Below, one piece after another: positions 37,279 through 45,477 of a stretch of 64,000 nt of DNA; within the stretch, counting starts at the first letter, position 1, and each line of letters begins with the position of its first letter. Below the pieces are notes generated by a model that saw nothing but the letters and a program-made list of their open reading frames with translations, had not been told where the DNA came from and searched no databases. A program made the translations under genes and the position numbers. The stretch is from the NCBI RefSeq assembly GCF_007003975.1, contig NZ_VFTC01000002.1, forward strand, positions 248,001 to 312,000, read 5' to 3'. The DNA is from Mesorhizobium sp. WSM4306. Lineage in GTDB: Bacteria; Pseudomonadota; Alphaproteobacteria; Rhizobiales; Rhizobiaceae.

Positions 37279-38022
37279 ATGGGCGATTCCTTCCATCTTT
37301 CGACGGCCGATCTCGCGGCGTTGGCCTTCTTCCTCCTTGCATGGGTGCTGCATACGCTGGCGTCCGACGGGAAGCTCGTCAGCCGGGTGTCGCTGACGAT
37401 GGCGATGAATGTGCAGCGCGAGGCCTGGATGCGTACCATGGCCGAGCGCGAGATCCGCATCGTCGACACCGCCATCATGAGCGGCCTGCAGCAAGGCACC
37501 GCCTTTTTCGCCTCGAGTTCGCTGATTGCGCTCGGCGGCTGCTTTGCGCTGCTCGGCGCCTCGGACCAGGTGCTCGCCGTGCTGAACGACCTGCCGCTGA
37601 ACGCGACCTCATCGCGCTCGGCCTTCCAGATCAAGGTCTTCGGCCTGGTGCTGATCCTGGCCTTCGCCTTCTTCAAGTTCGGCTGGGCCTATCGTCTCTT
37701 CAATTACTGCACGATCCTGATCGGCGCGGTGCCGATCCCGCATGGCGAGGCCTCGCGCAATCCGGTCAGCGAAACGGCGGTGTGGCGCGCGGCGCGCATG
37801 AACATGTTGGCCGGCAAGCATTTCAATTCAGGCCTGCGCGCCGTGTTCTTCTCGATCGGCTATCTCGGGTGGTTTGTCGACCCGGTCGTGTTCGTGCTGT
37901 CAACGCTGCTGCTTCTGGCGGTGCTGGTGCGCCGCCAGTTCTTTTCCGCCGCCAGGCAAGCAGTGATCGGTCAACCGCCCGGGCCCGGGAAAAGCTGGTC
38001 GATCCGCCCCGACAGCCAATAG
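37279..38022 (+). CDS. DUF599 membrane protein
   Basis: 247 residues, four hydrophobic segments, with family patterns MNVQREAWMRTMAEREIRIVDTAI and FKFGWAYRLFNYCTILIG. Function unknown. ATG 37279 is taken although AAGGGA is only two bases before it; GTG 37264 and TTG 37258 are in-frame alternatives. Its 3' end overlaps the convergent YdcF gene by 52 bp. Confidence 0.82.
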   Translation: MGDSFHLSTADLAALAFFLLAWVLHTLASDGKLVSRVSLTMAMNVQREAWMRTMAEREIRIVDTAIMSGLQQGTAFFASSSLIALGGCFALLGASDQVLAVLNDLPLNATSSRSAFQIKVFGLVLILAFAFFKFGWAYRLFNYCTILIGAVPIPHGEASRNPVSETAVWRAARMNMLAGKHFNSGLRAVFFSIGYLGWFVDPVVFVLSTLLLLAVLVRRQFFSAARQAVIGQPPGPGKSWSIRPDSQ

Positions 38023-38768
38023 GCGGCTAGACCGATCCATTCGCGGATCGCCATGGTGGTGGTCTGCAGCGAATCCGGCGCGTTATCGCGGAACAGGCCA
38101 AAGCCTTCCTTTCCCGAGGTGCGATAGTCGACAGGCCACGGAACCGTCGGAAAGCCGGCCTGGTCGAACAGCGCCTTGGAGCGCGGCATGTGGAAGGCGG
38201 AGGTCACCAGCAGCCAGGTCTCGCCCGGCTTCGGCGTCACCAATGCCTTGCTGAAGACTGCATTCTCATACGTGTTGCGGGATTTGTTCTCCAGCATCAA
38301 ACGATCGGCGCTCACGCCGAGCGCGCCGAGCAGGCGTGGTGCGGTGGCCGCATCGCCCTCACCCTCGATGAACAGTTCGCCGGTACCGCCCGAGATAACC
38401 ACCTTCGCGTCCGGAAAGCGCCGGGCAAGGATTGCGGTCTCAACCATGCGGTCGCCGCCGGAATTCAGTTCATAGCCGCCGCGCACCAGATTGATGGCGC
38501 CTTCGAAACCGCCGCCGAGGACGACGATGCCATCGACCTTCTGCGGCAGCGGTGACCTCGGGAAGCGCTCCTCCAGCGGATTGAGCATCATGGCGCCGAG
38601 CGACGTCCATGCCGACAGCGCGAGAATCACGAAGGCGAGCACACTGCCGGCGGCTGCGAGCCGCCGACGGCCGATCAGCGCCGCGAGCAAACCAGCCAGC
38701 AGCAGGAAGATCGCCAGATTGAGCGGCTGGACGAAGAACCAGAAGATCTTGGAGAGATAGAAGAACAT
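37971..38768 (-). CDS. YdcF/ElyC-like DUF218 protein
   Basis: 265 residues: two N-terminal membrane helices (about 12-60), then a periplasmic or cytosolic DUF218 domain with VDGIVVLGGGFEGAI, VISGGTGE, ENKSRNTYENAVFS and VTSAFHMPRSKALFDQAGF. Close to ElyC/SanA proteins that affect envelope synthesis at the undecaprenyl step; uppS in this window is a functional, not physical, connection. Overlaps DUF599 tail to tail. Confidence 0.88.
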   Translation of the reverse strand: MFFYLSKIFWFFVQPLNLAIFLLLAGLLAALIGRRRLAAAGSVLAFVILALSAWTSLGAMMLNPLEERFPRSPLPQKVDGIVVLGGGFEGAINLVRGGYELNSGGDRMVETAILARRFPDAKVVISGGTGELFIEGEGDAATAPRLLGALGVSADRLMLENKSRNTYENAVFSKALVTPKPGETWLLVTSAFHMPRSKALFDQAGFPTVPWPVDYRTSGKEGFGLFRDNAPDSLQTTTMAIREWIGLAAYWLSGRIDQLFPGPGG

Positions 38769-38775
38769 TGCCTGC

Positions 38776-39306
38776 CTATCGCCAGCTCAAATTTAGACGG
38801 CCGATGAAGTGCTCGATCGCACTCGCCACAGCCTCCGCTTCAGGACGGCTCAACTCCCTGCCGAAAACAAGGACGCCGTTCGCGTTGGTCAATCTGATGA
38901 CTTCCGACAGTCCCGCCTCATCCGTCGGATAGGTATGGTCGAGGATTTCGACCTTTAGGTGCCCTTTCAAAGGCAATGGCGAACGATTTAGCAAAGAACC
39001 CCTGATGTCGCGCACGGCTGCGGCGTGGGTCAGCCGCAGGGTTTCCTTGCCGAAGACCAGCCAGATGAAATCCTTGCCGAGGAAATAGGTGAACAGGGCA
39101 ATGATCGCCACGAACGCCAGCAGGCCGAGAGTGCCGCTGGTAACCGTCGCGGACGACGTGTCTCTCAATCCCATGTAGCCGGTGTAGGCTACAATCGCGG
39201 CCCCGATCAGGACAAAGCCTGTCCTGAAATCCGAGGTGCGTGGTGGGTTTGTGATCAACAGTTCGTCTCCCGTCTCGACGATGGAAATGCGAGACGGGGG
39301 CGGCAT
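38776..39306 (-). CDS. Hypothetical two-helix membrane protein
   Basis: 176 residues from ATG 39304-39306, one base after the gatA stop and with GGTGG upstream. Two hydrophobic segments (about 31-48 and 62-80) are followed by a soluble part with strand/helix alternation ending in an amphipathic helix (SRPEAEAVASAIEHFIGRL), a layout like bacterial PH-domain proteins. I do not recognise the family. Probably translated from the gat mRNA. Confidence 0.6.
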   Translation of the reverse strand: MPPPSRISIVETGDELLITNPPRTSDFRTGFVLIGAAIVAYTGYMGLRDTSSATVTSGTLGLLAFVAIIALFTYFLGKDFIWLVFGKETLRLTHAAAVRDIRGSLLNRSPLPLKGHLKVEILDHTYPTDEAGLSEVIRLTNANGVLVFGRELSRPEAEAVASAIEHFIGRLNLSWR

Positions 39307-39307
39307 G

Positions 39308-40873
39308 CTACCACCACTTCTCCGGCTGGAAGGTTCCCGCCGCCTGCTCGATGACGGCAGCCGTCTGGAACAGGGTTTCCTCATCAAAGGGACGGCCGAT
39401 CAGCTGCAAGCCGAGCGGCAGGCCCTTGGCGTCGAGGCCGGCTGGTACCGCGATGCCCGGCAGGCCGGCCATGTTCACGGTCACCGTGAAAATGTCGTTG
39501 AGATACATCTTCACCGGATCGGCGGCCATGTCCTCGTCGGCGATGCCAAAGGCGGCGGACGGCGTCGCCGGCGTCAGGATGACATCGACGCCGGCGGCAA
39601 AGACGGTCTCGAAGTCGCGCTTGATCAGATTGCGCACCTTCTGCGCCTGCAAATAGTATGCGTCGTAATAGCCGGCCGACAGCACATAGGTGCCGATCAT
39701 GATGCGGCGTTTGACCTCGCGGCCGAAACCGGCGGCGCGGGTGTTTTCGTACATGTCGACGATGTCCTTGCCCGGCACGCGCAGTCCATAACGGACACCG
39801 TCGTAGCGGGCGAGGTTGGACGACGCTTCGGCCGGCGCGACGATATAATAAGCCGGCAAAGCATATTTGGTGTGCGGCAGTGAAATGTCGACGATCTCGG
39901 CGCCGGCATCCTTCAGCCAGGCAATGCCCTTCTGCCACAGCGCCTCGATCTCTTCCGGCATGCCGTCGACGCGGTATTCCCTGGGAATGCCGACCTTCAT
40001 TCCCTTGATCGGCTTGCCAATCGCCGCCTCGTAATCCGGCACCGGACGGTCGACCGAAGTGGTATCCTTGGCATCGACCGAGGCCATCGACTTCAACAGG
40101 ATCGCGGCGTCGCGCACGTCGCGGGCGATCGGGCCGGCCTGGTCGAGCGACGAGGCGAAAGCGACGACGCCCCAGCGCGAGCAGCGGCCATAGGTCGGCT
40201 TGATGCCGACGGTGCCGGTGAAGGCGGCGGGCTGGCGGATCGAGCCGCCGGTGTCGGTGGCGGTGGCGCCGGCGCACAGGAAGGCCGAGACGGCCGAAGC
40301 CGAGCCGCCCGACGAGCCGCCGGGCACCAGCTGGGCATTGTCCAGCGTGCGCGCGGTCTTGGTGCCGCCGGCCGAAACAAAACCGCCATCGCCTTGATGC
40401 GTGGTCGGCATCACCACCGTGTCGAGGCGCGAACGCCGCCACGGATTGACGACCGGGCCGTAATAGGAGGTCTCGTTGGACGAACCCATGGCGAACTCGT
40501 CCATGTTGAGCTTGCCCAGCATGACGGCGCCGTCGGCCCAAAGGTTGGCGGTGACGGTAGATTCATAGCGCGGCTTGAAACCGTCCAGCACATGGCTGCA
40601 GGCCTGGGTGTGAACCCCCTCGGTTCCGAACAGGTCCTTGATGCCGAGCGGGATGCCTTCCAGCGCACCGCCCTCGCCCTTGGCCAGCCTGGCGTCGGAG
40701 GCCTTGGCCATATCGCGCGCCTTGTCGCCAGTGACGACGATGTAGGCGTTGAGCACCGGATTGGCGCGCTCGATGGCTGAGAGATAGGCCTCGGTGATCT
40801 CGGCGGCGGAAATCTCCTTGCCGCGCAACTTGGCGCGGGCCTGCGAAATCGTCAGATGGGTCAGTTCGCTCAT
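39308..40873 (-). CDS. gatA: Asp-tRNA(Asn)/Glu-tRNA(Gln) amidotransferase subunit A, with insertion
   Basis: Amidase subunit of GatCAB, releasing ammonia from glutamine. 521 residues from ATG 40871-40873. The Ser-cisSer-Lys triad is recognisable: Lys79 (GIPLGIKD), the GGSSGGS serine at 187, and nucleophile Ser211 ([10 protein letters not shown]). In S. aureus GatA these are 79, 154 and 178, so about 33 extra residues lie between 146 and 180 ([18 protein letters not shown] region). TGATG overlap with the GNAT gene. gatB is not in this window. Confidence 0.95.
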   Translation of the reverse strand: MSELTHLTISQARAKLRGKEISAAEITEAYLSAIERANPVLNAYIVVTGDKARDMAKASDARLAKGEGGALEGIPLGIKDLFGTEGVHTQACSHVLDGFKPRYESTVTANLWADGAVMLGKLNMDEFAMGSSNETSYYGPVVNPWRRSRLDTVVMPTTHQGDGGFVSAGGTKTARTLDNAQLVPGGSSGGSASAVSAFLCAGATATDTGGSIRQPAAFTGTVGIKPTYGRCSRWGVVAFASSLDQAGPIARDVRDAAILLKSMASVDAKDTTSVDRPVPDYEAAIGKPIKGMKVGIPREYRVDGMPEEIEALWQKGIAWLKDAGAEIVDISLPHTKYALPAYYIVAPAEASSNLARYDGVRYGLRVPGKDIVDMYENTRAAGFGREVKRRIMIGTYVLSAGYYDAYYLQAQKVRNLIKRDFETVFAAGVDVILTPATPSAAFGIADEDMAADPVKMYLNDIFTVTVNMAGLPGIAVPAGLDAKGLPLGLQLIGRPFDEETLFQTAAVIEQAAGTFQPEKWW

Positions 40874-41328
40874 CAAAGGCTCTTTTCGTAAAACACCGAC
40901 CACTCGGAATCGGGATAATCCAGCACCGGCCCGCAGCGCGAGAAGCCGGCGCGTTCGTAGACGGTCCATGCCGCAGGATGGCGGTCGCCGGTTTCCAGCA
41001 CCAGGCGCTTCAATCCTTCTTGACGCGCCAGCGTCTCGACCCGCTCGACGATTTTGGCGCCGATCTTCCTGCCGCGATGCGAGGGCCGCGTATACATGCG
41101 CTTCACCTCGCCGACGGTCGCATCATGGCGCTTCAGCGCTCCGCAGCCGATAGCCTTCCCGTCGTCGCGGGCGATGAAGACGGTGGTGTCTTCGCCGGCC
41201 ATCTGCTCGACCGTCAGGTGATAACAGTGCTCCGGTGGCGTCAGTTCGAGCAGCGTCGCGTTGAGCTCCTCGACCAAAGCGCGGACATCGTCCTGCAACG
41301 GCGTCTCGATGGCGATCTCGATTGCCAT
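40873..41328 (-). CDS. GNAT N-acetyltransferase
   Basis: 151 residues from ATG 41326-41328. GNAT motif A is clear: [21 protein letters not shown], followed by [19 protein letters not shown]. It lies between gatC (7 bp gap) and gatA (1 bp overlap), so all three are translated together. The substrate is unknown; an amino acid or antibiotic acetyltransferase is usual for this type. Confidence 0.88.
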   Translation of the reverse strand: MAIEIAIETPLQDDVRALVEELNATLLELTPPEHCYHLTVEQMAGEDTTVFIARDDGKAIGCGALKRHDATVGEVKRMYTRPSHRGRKIGAKIVERVETLARQEGLKRLVLETGDRHPAAWTVYERAGFSRCGPVLDYPDSEWSVFYEKSL

Positions 41329-41335
41329 CGGCCGC

Positions 41336-41623
41336 CTACTCCACGACCTTCGGCACGAGGAAGAAATTCTCTTCGGTGGCCGGCGCGTTGGCGAAGATGT
41401 CGGCGGCCTTGTTGCCGTCGGTGACAATATCCTCGCGCTTCTTCATCTCCATCGGCGTCACCGAGGTCATCGGCTCGACGCCGGAGACATCGACCTCGTT
41501 CAGCTGCTCGACGAAGCCCAGAATGGCGTTCAGCTCGCCGGTCATGCGCTCGGCATCCTCCTCACTCACCGCAATGCGGGCGAGACGCGCGACGCGCTTC
41601 ACTGTCTGCAGATCAACCGACAT
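41336..41623 (-). CDS. gatC: Amidotransferase subunit C
   Basis: Small subunit that stabilises GatA and GatB. 95 residues with the family pattern [36 protein letters not shown] and the [18 protein letters not shown] end (here [17 protein letters not shown]). First gene of the gatC-GNAT-gatA operon. Confidence 0.96.
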   Translation of the reverse strand: MSVDLQTVKRVARLARIAVSEEDAERMTGELNAILGFVEQLNEVDVSGVEPMTSVTPMEMKKREDIVTDGNKAADIFANAPATEENFFLVPKVVE

Positions 41624-41693
41624 GTCTTTAGCCTTTGGGAAAACCAGATGGCGCTATAGCGGCGCGGCGCGTGCCGCGCAACATCGATCGTGC

Positions 41694-42557
41694 TCAGGGC
41701 TGCGCTGCGGTGCCGGCCCGGGCTTTCCTCTGGCGCATTGGAAGCGGCAATTCGAACAGCCGCTCCTTGGCCGGACACATACCGCAGGCGGCCTCATCTT
41801 CGAGGGCGGCGAAGGCGTCAAGTTCGGCACGCGAGCAATCCGGTTCGAGCGGGCGATAGGCGAGATAGCCATCCCATTTGTCGGAAAGCCGGTATTTTGC
41901 CTTCTGCATCGGCAGATAGGCCAAGGGAGCGCATTTCCAGATGCGCCCATCGAGAAGCTGCTTGCAGTGACGAGCCGGACAGGCCTCCCAGCTGGCGCGC
42001 GGGTCGTCATCCTCGAACGGCAGCATCGTGTCGCCAAAACCTTCGTAGCGCCGGGTCCAGTTCTTGTGCGCTGGACGCACCCTGGCGACGAAACCGTGTT
42101 CCTGCCGCCATTGCTCCAGCAAGGCGAAGACCGGTTTCAACCGGTCGCGATATTCCTCGGAATCGTGATGCACAGAGATGACGAGACGGGCATCCGGATC
42201 CGCCGCAAGGATGGTGGGCAAGGACGGGTGGCGGTGCAGGAAGAAGCCGTTTGAGACGATCTCGATCTGGGTGTGCGGCCAGTGCCGCCGAACCAGACCG
42301 ACAAATTGCGGCAATTGCGGATGGATGGTGGGTTCGCCGCCAAGTAGGGAGAACCGGGTGACCGACACACGGCGGCTCCAAAGGCCCATCCAGCGGTCGG
42401 CATCCTCAAGTGAAACCGTGCCGGAATGGGCATGGTTGGAATAGTGCGAGCAGCTTTCGCAGGCCAGGTTGCAGCCATGCGCGACATGCAGTTCGAGCTT
42501 CCGGAACACCGGCCGCTCTCCCTGCAGTAGCAATCCCATCCGTTTCAGCATCCCCAT
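41694..42557 (-). CDS. Radical SAM protein with extra cysteine clusters
   Basis: 287 residues. The [4Fe-4S]/SAM motif CxxxCxxC is at Cys29, Cys33 and Cys36 (HGCNLACESCSHY), followed by LLGGEPTIHP (the GGE motif) and IVSNGFFL. The C-terminal third carries more cysteines (EACPARHC, WKCAP, AACGMC), resembling a SPASM/auxiliary cluster. Such proteins modify peptides or cofactors, but no precursor peptide gene is evident next to it. The first ATG (42557) is used; ATG 42551 is possible. Confidence 0.85.
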   Translation of the reverse strand: MGMLKRMGLLLQGERPVFRKLELHVAHGCNLACESCSHYSNHAHSGTVSLEDADRWMGLWSRRVSVTRFSLLGGEPTIHPQLPQFVGLVRRHWPHTQIEIVSNGFFLHRHPSLPTILAADPDARLVISVHHDSEEYRDRLKPVFALLEQWRQEHGFVARVRPAHKNWTRRYEGFGDTMLPFEDDDPRASWEACPARHCKQLLDGRIWKCAPLAYLPMQKAKYRLSDKWDGYLAYRPLEPDCSRAELDAFAALEDEAACGMCPAKERLFELPLPMRQRKARAGTAAQP

Positions 42558-42672
42558 AGGTTCACGCTAGCATGCGGATGTGTGCGGTGCATCTGCCGCC
42601 AGCGGCAAATTTCAGCTCTTTGTTTTACGCAATTCCCAAGGGAAACCGCTCCACACTTTTCCCGGAATTGCC

Positions 42673-43089
42673 CTAAGGCAGGGACACGCCGTCGCACAGG
42701 TAATAGCTGCCGCCATTGCCGGCCTGCTCGCCTTCGTCGGCGGTCGGGCGCACCGAGACGATGTCGATTTGCGTCGCGTTCATCTGCGTGATCGAAAGCA
42801 CGTCGGGAAAAAGAAACCCCGGCTCCTGGCAGATGGCGGTGACCGCCCAGCTCGGCGAGCGCGTCGCCTTGGTGACCTGGACGAACTCGCAATTGTACTC
42901 GACGCTTTGTAGGCCGTCCGCCGACAAGATGACATTGCCGGCGTCGATCAGCGTCTGCAGCGTGTCCTTTTTGGCTTGCGCACAAAGCTCCTGGGTTTGG
43001 AGATAGACGCCCTTGATGAAGCCCTCGGCGGCCGATGCGGGTGACGCCGCAACCAGCATCGACACGCAAAGAGTCCTTCTCAAACCCAT
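42673..43089 (-). CDS. Hypothetical exported protein
   Basis: 138 residues: a signal peptide (about 1-21, ASPASAAEG), then about 117 mature residues with four cysteines (ELCAQ, YNCEF, AICQE, YLCDG), probably two disulphides. The helix KDTLQTLIDAGNVILSADGLQ and strands recall Rap1a/Tai-like small periplasmic proteins, without certainty. AAGGGAATG lies before the start. Confidence 0.6.
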   Translation of the reverse strand: MGLRRTLCVSMLVAASPASAAEGFIKGVYLQTQELCAQAKKDTLQTLIDAGNVILSADGLQSVEYNCEFVQVTKATRSPSWAVTAICQEPGFLFPDVLSITQMNATQIDIVSVRPTADEGEQAGNGGSYYLCDGVSLP

Positions 43090-43134
43090 GGTTTCATTCC
43101 CTTTTGCGACAAGGGATCGTCCAAAACGATCGCT

Positions 43135-43842
43135 CTACAGTGTGATCGTTTGGCCGATTGCTGGCAAGGCCACGTCAACACCCGATCCTTCGAGGCCCGC
43201 AACGAACTTTTCCGCCGTTGGGTCGATGATCGGGAACGTGCCGAAGTGACAGGGCAAGACCGTGTCGAAGCTGAAGAAGCGCCGGCAGGCAAGGGCCGCC
43301 ACCGCACCGCCCATGGTAAAGCGGTCGCCGACCGGCACGATGCCGATCTTCGGCTCGTGCAATTCGTTGATCAGCGCCATGTCGGAGAAGATGTCGGTGT
43401 CGCCCATGTGGTAAAGCGTCTTGTCTTCCGGAAAATGCAGGACCAGCCCGCCCGGATTGCCGAGATAGACGTTCTGGCCACCATCGAGGCCGAACGACGA
43501 GGAATGCAGCGCCTGGACGAAGGTCGTGGTGAAGGCGCCGCAATCGACGGTGCCGCCGAGATTGCCGGGATTGATCTTGTTGCCGTCGACGCCCTTGCCG
43601 ACCAGGTACATGCAGATCTCGTAATTGGCGACCAGCTGGGCACCGCTCTTCTTCAGCACCTCCACCGCGCCGCTGACATGGTCACTGTGGCCGTGGGTCA
43701 GCAATACATGGGTCACGCCTTCCGCCGGCCCTTCCCAACCGCCAGTCCATGACGGATTGCCGATGAGATAGGGGTCGATCAGGATGGTCGCGCCTGATGT
43801 CTCGATGCGAAAGGCCGAATGTCCGTACCAGGTCAATTTCAT
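43135..43842 (-). CDS. UPF0173-type metal-dependent hydrolase (UlaG-like metallo-beta-lactamase fold)
   Basis: 235 residues from ATG 43840-43842. Metal-binding HGHSDH at residues 50-55, and later [14 protein letters not shown] and [16 protein letters not shown], are typical of the UPF0173 subgroup. The physiological substrate is unknown; UlaG itself is an L-ascorbate 6-phosphate lactonase. Ten-base arms CCAAA(A)CGATC/GATCGTTTGG flank the stop codon (43121-43153). Confidence 0.9.
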   Translation of the reverse strand: MKLTWYGHSAFRIETSGATILIDPYLIGNPSWTGGWEGPAEGVTHVLLTHGHSDHVSGAVEVLKKSGAQLVANYEICMYLVGKGVDGNKINPGNLGGTVDCGAFTTTFVQALHSSSFGLDGGQNVYLGNPGGLVLHFPEDKTLYHMGDTDIFSDMALINELHEPKIGIVPVGDRFTMGGAVAALACRRFFSFDTVLPCHFGTFPIIDPTAEKFVAGLEGSGVDVALPAIGQTITL

Positions 43843-43960
43843 CAATCGTTTTCCTCGATTTTGGTTGAGCCGGAAGATAGAACGCCGGCTGCGAAATTAA
43901 AGTGGCATAGTATGTTCCTGGTTCAAAAGAACGTGTCACGCTTTTGTCGAAGGTAGGCCG

Positions 43961-44467
43961 TTGGGCATCATAGCAATCGAGGATCTGCCGGCACGCCTGG
44001 AAGGCGGCAGGACGCTAGCCGGGCTCGATCTCGGCGACAAGACGATCGGCGTCGCCGTTTCCGACCGCGGACTTTCCTTCGCCCATCCGCGCCCGGTGAT
44101 CCTGCGCAAGAAGTTTTCGCTGGATGCGGCAGCGCTGCTTGCCCAGTTGCAGAAGGACAATGTCGGCGCACTCGTGCTCGGCCTTCCCATCAACATGGAC
44201 GGGTCGGAAGGTCCGCGGGCGCAAAAATCGCGCGCCTTCGTACGCAACATGGCAGGCATAACCGACCTGCCCTTCGTGCTGTGGGACGAGCGGCTGTCGA
44301 CAGTCGCCGCCGAGCGGACGTTGATCGAAATGGATTTCTCGCGCGCCAAGCGCGCCGGCAAGATCGATTCGGCGGCCGCCGCCTTTATTCTGCAGGGAGC
44401 TTTAGATCGACTCCAGTCGCTTGGCTCATCCGATCGGACGGAACCGGACTTCCCGCCTGGCGCCTGA
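43961..44467 (+). CDS. ruvX: Putative pre-16S rRNA nuclease / RuvX (YqgF)
   Basis: RNase H-fold protein needed for 16S rRNA 5' maturation. 168 residues with the family motifs [31 protein letters not shown] and [13 protein letters not shown], ending in the conserved aspartate region [12 protein letters not shown]. The start is TTG 43961, preceded by AAGGTAGG; no ATG gives the complete N-terminus. Its last 83 bp overlap the convergent small membrane gene. Confidence 0.93.
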   Translation: MGIIAIEDLPARLEGGRTLAGLDLGDKTIGVAVSDRGLSFAHPRPVILRKKFSLDAAALLAQLQKDNVGALVLGLPINMDGSEGPRAQKSRAFVRNMAGITDLPFVLWDERLSTVAAERTLIEMDFSRAKRAGKIDSAAAAFILQGALDRLQSLGSSDRTEPDFPPGA

Positions 44468-44726
44468 TCCAGGCGGCGATGTTGCGGCGGCGCCGGAACG
44501 CCCACAGCGCCATCAACAGGAATCCGTCAAAGACGCAGGCTCTTGCCACCATGCCCGGAATGATTGCCGGGTCGATGCCCAGCATCTGGCCGTAGAGCTG
44601 GAACACGACGTCGTGCAGCTGCCGGCTGAGCATGACGTAGCCGAAATTGATGTCGTTGAGCGACAGGAAGAACCAGCCCCAGAACAGAGCGAGTGGGGCT
44701 GCCCACAATGCGAACAGCGTGCGCAT
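44385..44726 (-). CDS. Small membrane protein (DUF6105 type)
   Basis: 113 residues with two hydrophobic segments (about 4-23 and 55-75) and a basic tail. The pattern [26 protein letters not shown] resembles what I recall as DUF6105 in rhizobia. Function unknown. Its start overlaps the stop of the upstream membrane protein (TGATG) and its 3' end overlaps ruvX antisense. Confidence 0.7.
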   Translation of the reverse strand: MRTLFALWAAPLALFWGWFFLSLNDINFGYVMLSRQLHDVVFQLYGQMLGIDPAIIPGMVARACVFDGFLLMALWAFRRRRNIAAWIRRQAGSPVPSDRMSQATGVDLKLPAE

Positions 44727-45349
44727 CAGTGACCGTCCCTGGGGCCGGAGCCGCTTCTATGGCCACCATCTCTGGAACCGCCATCTCTGTGACCGCCATC
44801 CCTGGGACCAATGTCCGGCCGGCCGGAAATGCGCGACAGCAAGGACCCGTGCGCAGCGCCTTGTGCCATGGCATGCGCAGTGGCGCGGCCCTCTGCATCC
44901 GGTGAAACCGCGCCGGCGAAGACCGACCTCCGCTCGGCAAGCATCGCAACGTAGGAGGCCAGAAGTGCCGCCAGTTGCACGGCCACAACCATGAACAGGC
45001 CGTTGATGCCTTGCGCGGCGCCGCCGATCAGGATCAGCGACAGGACGACGGATGCGGAAATAAAGGCGGTCCGCGCCACGCTGTCGGCTCCGTCGGGGCT
45101 CGCTGCGGCGTTAACCAAACTCTCGACGAAGACCCAGCAAAACAACACCGCGACGACCAGCAGCGCAATGGCCAGCGGCGCCACGACGGCAGCGTTGTCG
45201 AGATCGACCAGACGGGTGTTTTCCACGACGACGCCGAGCACCCCCAGAGCGCCCGCAACGCCTCGGTTTCCATCCATACAGATGAACGCCAGCAGGGCGA
45301 AAACCACTGCCCAGTGCAAGGCCAGAAAAGAGGTCAAAATGGCACGCAT
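44726..45349 (-). CDS. Hypothetical four-helix membrane protein with Gly/His/Asp repeat tail
   Basis: 207 residues from ATG 45347-45349 (MRAILTSFLALHWAVVFALLAF). About four membrane helices (residues 4-24, 43-65, 82-102, 106-124), then a soluble tail ending in three imperfect pentapeptide-like units RDGGH/RDGGS/RDGGH. The tail is encoded by 15-bp tandem repeats. I do not recognise a family; cotranscribed with the DUF6105-type gene. Confidence 0.6.
   Translation of the reverse strand: MRAILTSFLALHWAVVFALLAFICMDGNRGVAGALGVLGVVVENTRLVDLDNAAVVAPLAIALLVVAVLFCWVFVESLVNAAASPDGADSVARTAFISASVVLSLILIGGAAQGINGLFMVVAVQLAALLASYVAMLAERRSVFAGAVSPDAEGRATAHAMAQGAAHGSLLSRISGRPDIGPRDGGHRDGGSRDGGHRSGSGPRDGH
44760..44804. 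repeat. Three 15-bp tandem repeats in coding sequence
   Basis: Units 44760-44774, 44775-44789 and 44790-44804 differ at a few positions around the core ACCGCCATCTCTG. They keep the frame and encode the Arg-Asp-Gly-Gly-His/Ser tail of the membrane protein, so copy number could change without a frameshift. Confidence 0.75.
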
Positions 45350-45477
45350 GGCATCCCTGCTTTGGTGACAAAGACAGTGGGCTTTGCGGCCCGCCGCTGC
45401 AATGGAAACCATTTGTTAAGGTTAACGTCCATCCACAGGCCGCGGTAAATTCGCGTTGATAGGCTGTGCAGCCGGCC

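Noticed and set aside
43121..43153. Ten-base inverted repeat at the UlaG-like stop codon as a terminator
   Set aside because: The arms differ by one base, the T run is inside the stem rather than after it; noted only in the gene entry.
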